Part shown: positions 39,740 to 43,581 of the stretch, in pieces
Numbering within the stretch: position 1 is the stretch's first letter
Layout of the letters: each line of letters starts with the position of its first letter
Source: a virus
IMG/VR virus record: IMGVR_UViG_3300011445_000038
Coordinates: 1 to 43,581 of that record
Length of the DNA: 43,581 nucleotides
Direction: 5' to 3' (one strand)
The notes under the pieces: generated by a model
Told to the model about the DNA's origin: nothing
What the model saw: only the letters and a program-made list of their open reading frames with translations
Databases searched by the model: none
Translations under genes and position numbers: made by a program

Positions 39740-39856
39740 GGCGCGGCATGCCATTATGGCGGGTCCTTCCGGGCCGCCGACGCCGTTCTCGGGTCGGCAC
39801 GCGACGTCGATCCGCAGATTTGTGCGCGAAAAACGCCTTCGGAGGAGGAGGCATCC
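39740..39856. other. Untranslated stretch before TerS, possible cos region
   Basis: This 117-base stretch separates the early region from the packaging genes, the place where lambda-type phages keep cos. It is open in the TerS frame but has no ATG, GTG or TTG. It contains the GC-rich block CCGGGCCGCCGACGCCG near 39770-39786 and ends with the TerS ribosome site. There is no direct sequence proof of a cohesive end here. Confidence 0.3.
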
Positions 39857-40402
39857 CTGGCTGGTAAGCGAAAGCGCAAACAGGACGAGCTCGAGCGCGG
39901 ACCCGCGGCTGCCGCAACGATTGGCGCCGCGGCGCGGAAGCTCGGCATCGCGGAGCGCACGCTCGAGACGTGGCTCCGCGCCGGCGCGCCGCCGCGTGGC
40001 CCGGACGGCTTCGACACCGAGGCGATCCTCGACTGGCGCCGCGAGCGTGACGAGCTCGACGCGGATGACGACGAAGACGATGACAGTGGCACCCGCGCGG
40101 CGTGGCGCGCGCGTCGCGAGCGCGCACAGGCGCTGCGCGAGGAGCACAAGCTCAAGGTCGAGCTCGGCGACGTGATCCCGCGCGCCGAGGTCGCGAAGCT
40201 GTTCGCCGAGCGGTGCGTCGTCTTCCGCCGCGGCCTCGAGAAGATCGCGCGCAAGACCGCGCCGCGGCTGGTCGGCCTGACCACGCCGGCCGAGGCCTCG
40301 GCCATCCTGAGCTCCGAGCACCGGCAGCTGCTCGAGGACTACTCGCGCGACGATCCGGTGCTGCGAGGTGAGGTGCGCCGGCGTGGCAAGGGCAGGCGCT
40401 GA
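39857..40402 (+). CDS. Terminase small subunit (Nu1-like), CTG start
   Basis: A 181-residue DNA-recognition subunit of the packaging motor. Residues 20-61 carry the Nu1-type winged helix (AAARKLGIAERTLETWLRAG, then GFDTEAILDWRRERD). An acidic hinge at 68-77 follows, and a C-terminal part (IPRAEVAKLFAERCVVFRRG) of the usual TerS type. The frame has no ATG, GTG or TTG between the stop at 39737-39739 and a GTG at 40172, which would remove the DNA-binding domain. CTG 39857 lies 6 bases after GGAGGAGGAG and gives M-AGKRKRKQDELERG, a natural start. It overlaps TerL by up to 35 bases. Confidence 0.78.
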   Translation: MAGKRKRKQDELERGPAAAATIGAAARKLGIAERTLETWLRAGAPPRGPDGFDTEAILDWRRERDELDADDDEDDDSGTRAAWRARRERAQALREEHKLKVELGDVIPRAEVAKLFAERCVVFRRGLEKIARKTAPRLVGLTTPAEASAILSSEHRQLLEDYSRDDPVLRGEVRRRGKGRR

Positions 40403-42311
40403 ATGCGCGGTGTTCTGGCCGGAGGAGAGGTCGGCGCTCCGGCCCCCTGCCAAGGCCACCGTGAGCGAGTGGGCCAACGCGTCCGTCGTGCTCGACGAGC
40501 TCGACGCCGCGCCAGGTCCCTACAACGTGGACCTCACGCCGTACTGCCGCGAGATCCAGGACGCGTGGACGGATCCCATCGTCGAGCAGCTCACGGTCAT
40601 GAGCAGCACGCAGATCGGCAAGACGCGCACGCTGCTCAACTGCGTCGGCTATTCGGTCGACCAGGCGCCGGGCCCGATCATGATCGTGCAGCCCAAGGAG
40701 GAGGACACGATCAGCTTCTGCCTCCGCAAGGTGAAGCCGCTGTTCGAGAAGAGCCCGGTCCTCAACCGGCACATCACCGGGTGGGCGCAGGACTGGAAGG
40801 CGAAGGAGCTCAACTTCGGGCGCGCGATCATCTACCTCGCCGGCGCCAACAGCCCGAGCGACCTGGCGGGCAAGTCGATCCGCGTCCTGGTCATGGACGA
40901 GGTCGACAAGTACCCGCCGTTCAGCGGCCGCGAGGCAGACCCGATGAAGCTCGCGCGCGAGCGCGTGCGCACCTTCTGGGACCGCAAGATCTTCGTCTGC
41001 AGCACGCCGACCACACGCGCCGGCATCATCGCGCGGGAGTTCGAGTCATCGGACCAGCGGCGCTACTGGGTGCCGTGCCCACACTGCCGGCGCTACCAGG
41101 TCCTCGACTTCCACCAGATCCGCTACCCCGACGACCGCACCGCGGACGAGGTGCAGACCCAGCGCCTGGCGCAGTACTTCTGCCTGCACTGCGCCGCGGC
41201 GATCGCGGACGCCGACAAGCCCCGCATGCTGCGCGCCGGCGTGTGGGTGCAACGGTGCGCGACGCTGCGAGACGATGGCGTGGTCGAGGGCGCGCGGCCG
41301 AGCTCACACCGCGGCTATCACCTGTCCGCGCTGTACTCGCCGTGGCTCCGGTGGAGCGAGGTCGCCGCGGAGTGGATCCGCTCCCAGGGCGATCCGGCCG
41401 CGTTGATGAACTTCATCAACAGCTGGCTCGGCGAGGTGTGGGAGAACCGGGTCAACGACACGCGCGCCGAGGACGTGGCGCGCCTGGTCGAGAGCTACGA
41501 GGCCAAGGTCGTGCCCGCCGGCGTGGTCGCGCTCACCGCCGGCGTCGACGTCCAGAAGGACCGGCTCGTGTTCGTGGTGCGCGGCTGGGGCAAGGACGAG
41601 GAGAGCTGGCTGATCGCCGGCGGTTTCCTGCAGAAGGCCGGTGCCGTGCAGCAGCCGGGCGAGCCGCCGCGATTCCAGCCGGACTGGGAGGCGCTCGAGG
41701 CGCTCATCTGCCGCGGCACGTTCGGCACGCATCGCGTGCGCCTGGCGTGCATCGACATGGGCTACGACACCGACAAGGTGTACGCGCTCTGCCGGCGGTG
41801 GCGCGATCGCGTCCGCCCGGTGAAGGGGCAGTCCACGCCGAACCCCGCGCCGTTCTTCCCCACGTCCGTCGATCGCCACCCGGTGACGGGCGCCCGCTAC
41901 CCAGGGGGCCTCGTGCTCTGGAACGTCAACACCGGGATGTACAAGGACCGCATCGCTCGCGCGGTGCAGGTTGAGCCTGGTGGAGTCGGGCGCTTCCACG
42001 TGCACAGGGACCCGCCGGCGGGCTACCTGCAGCAGCTCTCGAGCGAGCACAAGGTCGCCATCGTGAACCGGCGCAACAAGCGGAGCGGCCTCGAGGAGTG
42101 GGTGCTCAAGCCGGGCCATCGCGCGAACCACTTCCTGGACTGCGAGGTCTATGCGTGGGCAGCCGGCCACATGATCGGCACGCGGTCGTTGCGGTCGGAT
42201 GTGCCTCCCAGGCCGCCGCGGCGGCGCCGCCCGGCCGGAGAGACGGGCGACTTCTGGGATCGGAAGGCGGGCAACGACTGGCTCGGCGGGGATCGAGGTG
42301 ACCGGCGATGA
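40368..42311 (+). CDS. Terminase large subunit (lambda gpA family)
   Basis: The packaging ATPase and nuclease, up to 647 residues. Residues 78-86 (SSTQIGKTR) are the Walker-A-like loop, and VLVMDE at 173-178 is Walker B. CPHC near 242 and FCLHC near 278 form the zinc ribbon usual in this family. AGVDVQKDRL near 395 begins the RNase-H-like nuclease with an active-site Asp, followed by CIDMGYDTDKVY and a C-terminal FLDCEVYAWA. The GTG at 40368 lies inside TerS; GTGs at 40383 or 40410 are other possible starts, all before the first conserved block (SEWANASVVL). Confidence 0.93.
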   Translation: MRCAGVARAGAECAVFWPEERSALRPPAKATVSEWANASVVLDELDAAPGPYNVDLTPYCREIQDAWTDPIVEQLTVMSSTQIGKTRTLLNCVGYSVDQAPGPIMIVQPKEEDTISFCLRKVKPLFEKSPVLNRHITGWAQDWKAKELNFGRAIIYLAGANSPSDLAGKSIRVLVMDEVDKYPPFSGREADPMKLARERVRTFWDRKIFVCSTPTTRAGIIAREFESSDQRRYWVPCPHCRRYQVLDFHQIRYPDDRTADEVQTQRLAQYFCLHCAAAIADADKPRMLRAGVWVQRCATLRDDGVVEGARPSSHRGYHLSALYSPWLRWSEVAAEWIRSQGDPAALMNFINSWLGEVWENRVNDTRAEDVARLVESYEAKVVPAGVVALTAGVDVQKDRLVFVVRGWGKDEESWLIAGGFLQKAGAVQQPGEPPRFQPDWEALEALICRGTFGTHRVRLACIDMGYDTDKVYALCRRWRDRVRPVKGQSTPNPAPFFPTSVDRHPVTGARYPGGLVLWNVNTGMYKDRIARAVQVEPGGVGRFHVHRDPPAGYLQQLSSEHKVAIVNRRNKRSGLEEWVLKPGHRANHFLDCEVYAWAAGHMIGTRSLRSDVPPRPPRRRRPAGETGDFWDRKAGNDWLGGDRGDRR

Positions 42312-42613
42312 TGCGGCACCGCGATGGCGAGGAGTGGCTGGACGGGTTCGTCGAGAACGGGCCGCGCCGTCGTCCGTCGAGAACCCGGCCAGTGCCAGAG
42401 GTTCCGCCGACGGCGCCCGCCGTGGAGCTTGGACCAGATGGCGTGGTCACCATCGCGATCCACCCTTGCGGGCACTGCGGGCACCTGACGATGCCGCCGT
42501 GCCCCCACTGCGGTCGCCCGACCGGAAAGGTCGAAGGCCGTTCTCGCGAGGGCGGCGTGCGCTACCATTGCTGCCGGTTCTGCAAGCGCAGGTTCAAGTC
42601 GGTGGAGCGATGA
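42308..42613 (+). CDS. Double zinc-ribbon small protein
   Basis: A 101-residue protein with a Pro/Arg-rich first half. Four Cys pairs follow in the second half: PCGHCGHL, PPCPHCGR and, after RYH, CCRFCKRRF. These could fold as two zinc ribbons. ATGA overlap with the terminase. Position between TerL and gpW suggests a head or packaging accessory, or a late regulator; nothing more can be said. Confidence 0.58.
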   Translation: MMRHRDGEEWLDGFVENGPRRRPSRTRPVPEVPPTAPAVELGPDGVVTIAIHPCGHCGHLTMPPCPHCGRPTGKVEGRSREGGVRYHCCRFCKRRFKSVER

Positions 42614-42879
42614 AGAAGCGAAAGATCATGGTCGAGGAGACTCCCGGAACGCTGCCCGAGTTCCTGAAGTCGGCGCCTGTCACCCTGGGCAGCGCGACGC
42701 TCTCCGGCCGACATGGTCCGAGCGTGATCCAGGTGTCATTCACCTGCTCCACCGAGGCGCTCGACGTGGCCTTGCGGGATCTCAAGGCCGCGGTGCTTGC
42801 GCACGCGGAGAAGCTCGATCGTGTCCCGCGTGCGTGGGAGTTCAACGTGCGAGTGCCCCTGGTCGGGCTGTTCGCATGA
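42610..42879 (+). CDS. Unknown small protein
   Basis: An 89-residue alpha/beta protein (MKKRKIMVEETPGTLPEFLK, STEALDVALRDLKAAVLAHA). ATG 42610 overlaps the upstream stop. No family recognised. Lies between terminase and gpW. Confidence 0.52.
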   Translation: MKKRKIMVEETPGTLPEFLKSAPVTLGSATLSGRHGPSVIQVSFTCSTEALDVALRDLKAAVLAHAEKLDRVPRAWEFNVRVPLVGLFA

Positions 42880-43031
42880 CCGAGCCAGCTGACCTCCCCG
42901 CGGGACGCAGCCGGTTTGACCACCGGGCCTCGGTTGGACGGAGCAACCCGGAGAGGTTTGGGCAAGCCCGCGGGGAGACCATCGCCCTCGCGATCTGCCA
43001 CGCCGCCCTGAGGGCGATGGCGTCTTCCTGA
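42876..43031 (+). CDS. Very small protein, weakly supported
   Basis: A 51-residue frame from an ATG that overlaps the upstream stop (ATGA), the only strong sign that it is real. The sequence is polar and basic (RSRFDHRASVGRSNPERFGQ) with a short hydrophobic end (IALAICHAALRAMASS). No family. Confidence 0.38.
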   Translation: MTEPADLPAGRSRFDHRASVGRSNPERFGQARGETIALAICHAALRAMASS

Positions 43032-43042
43032 TCGAGTAGCCG

Positions 43043-43112
43043 CGGATTTCTGTTCAGCGGCGCTGAACGAGATCCGTGATTTCCCCTTGACGCCCGGGCA
43101 TCACATTGCCCG
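43043..43112. promoter_or_regulatory. Two strong palindromes before gpW
   Basis: GTTCAGCGGCGCTGAAC (43052-43068) is a perfect 8-base palindrome around one base. CGGAT at 43043-43047 and ATCCG at 43072-43076 extend it as an outer stem. A second hairpin, CGGGCA/TGCCCG with a 6-base loop (43095-43112), ends at the base before the gpW start codon. There is no T-run, so a classical terminator is unlikely. A protein-binding site, an RNA processing site or a translation control hairpin is possible. Confidence 0.5.
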
Positions 43113-43334
43113 ATGGCGCTCACCGAGCAGCAGCTCAACGCGGAGATCGCGGCCCTCAGCGCGGCGATCCTCAGGGCCGGCACGGACCCGGTCGTGGAGT
43201 ATCAGTCGCCCAGCACGGGCGCCGCGAAGCGCACGCCGGTCCTCGACCTGATCGAGGCGCGCAACAAGCTGCTCTCCCTCCTGGGCTCGGTCCGGGGCGG
43301 CACCCGCAACCTCGCCACGTTCGGGGGCTGCTGA
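43113..43334 (+). CDS. gpW-like head-tail joining protein
   Basis: A 73-residue protein between terminase and portal, the gpW position in lambda (lambda gpW is 68 residues). It has the expected plan: a helix (LTEQQLNAEIAALSAAILRA), a short hairpin (DPVVEYQSPSTGAAKRTP) and a second helix (VLDLIEARNKLLSLLG). gpW seals the packaged head below the portal. The ATG is covered by the hairpin described above, and its stop overlaps the portal start. Confidence 0.75.
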   Translation: MALTEQQLNAEIAALSAAILRAGTDPVVEYQSPSTGAAKRTPVLDLIEARNKLLSLLGSVRGGTRNLATFGGC

Positions 43335-43581
43335 TGCGTTTCACCCGGGCGGTGCAGACGGCGCGCGCGGTCCTGGCTGCGATTCCGCGCGTCGCCGGCG
43401 ATGCCGCGACGCACGTGGTCGACGGCGCGGTCGAGGTGTTCTCGCCGGCGCGCGCCTGGCGGCGCCGCATGATCCGCGACGCCATGGAGCGCGACGGCAA
43501 GCGCGGCCGCGGGCGCGCGAGCCGCGGCGGCTACCGGGGCGCCACCCGCAACCGCCCGCGCGAGAACTGGCTCCCCGGGAC
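43334..43581 (+). CDS. Portal protein, N-terminal part (3' end cut by window edge)
   Basis: The first 82 codons of the portal gene, starting in the stop of the gpW-like gene (TGATG). The sequence has the helical, Ala/Arg-rich start of lambda-type portals and ends RGATRNRPRENWLPG, the usual block about 30 residues before the segment with which base 1 of this window begins. The last two bases (AC) leave the codon unfinished. Joining the window ends directly does not keep the frame, so 3n+1 bases must be missing between them. Confidence 0.8.
   Translation, partial: MRFTRAVQTARAVLAAIPRVAGDAATHVVDGAVEVFSPARAWRRRMIRDAMERDGKRGRGRASRGGYRGATRNRPRENWLPG

Overview
The window is almost an entire tailed-phage genome (siphovirus type, very GC-rich) opened inside its portal gene. 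The C-terminal part of the portal is read from base 1. The start codon and first 82 codons of the same gene lie at the right edge. Judged from the portal family, only about 25-35 residues are missing between the two ends, so the molecule is probably a circular or circularly permuted genome lacking roughly 80 bases. Almost every gene is on the + strand, packed with 4-base ATGA/GTGA/TTGA stop-start overlaps. GTG starts are frequent, at least two TTG starts are likely, and one CTG start is inferred. The host is probably a high-GC Gram-negative bacterium: two lipoprotein-like genes, one with a PEGA domain, and the lambda-type tail tip point that way. No host gene is present to name a taxon.

Layout. 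(1) Packaging, head and tail occupy 39857-43581 and 1-17 kb in lambda order: TerS (Nu1-like), TerL (gpA), three small genes, gpW, portal (B), S49 protease with an internal scaffold start (C/Nu3), capsid cement (D position), a Mu gpT-type major capsid protein (E position), neck genes (FI/FII positions), Z, U and tail tube (V position). These are followed by a tail chaperone pair joined by a predicted -1 frameshift (G/GT), tape measure (H), M-fusion, L, K and a gpI-gpJ fusion. (2) 17-24.8 kb holds receptor-binding and host-surface genes: a tail-fibre-like protein, a membrane protein/lipoprotein pair, an 841-residue glycoside-hydrolase-like protein, a partner sharing its aromatic-Ser-x-Gly repeats, and small beta-rich virion-type proteins including a divergent tandem duplicate. 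(3) 24.8-26.8 kb is an accessory and immunity-like region. It holds a small gene with a possible leaderless promoter and a convergent minus-strand operon of an HTH repressor candidate coupled to a PEGA lipoprotein. A 320-485 base divergent control region follows.

(4) 26.8-39.7 kb is the rightward early/middle region. It encodes an HNH-AP2 endonuclease, an HD phosphohydrolase, a purple-acid-phosphatase-like enzyme, an initiator tRNA-fMet, a PD-(D/E)XK-like nuclease, a ParB-like protein with a zinc-ribbon tail and a string of small Cys-rich proteins. It also encodes a replication-initiator-like protein whose gene carries iteron-like palindromes (a candidate origin, as in lambda O), and a membrane-anchored 747-residue putative carbohydrate-active protein. 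No integrase, DNA polymerase, helicase, classical endolysin or CRISPR array was recognised. A repressor and lipoprotein operon without an integrase, but with a ParB-like gene, leaves open a plasmid-like or otherwise unusual temperate lifestyle.
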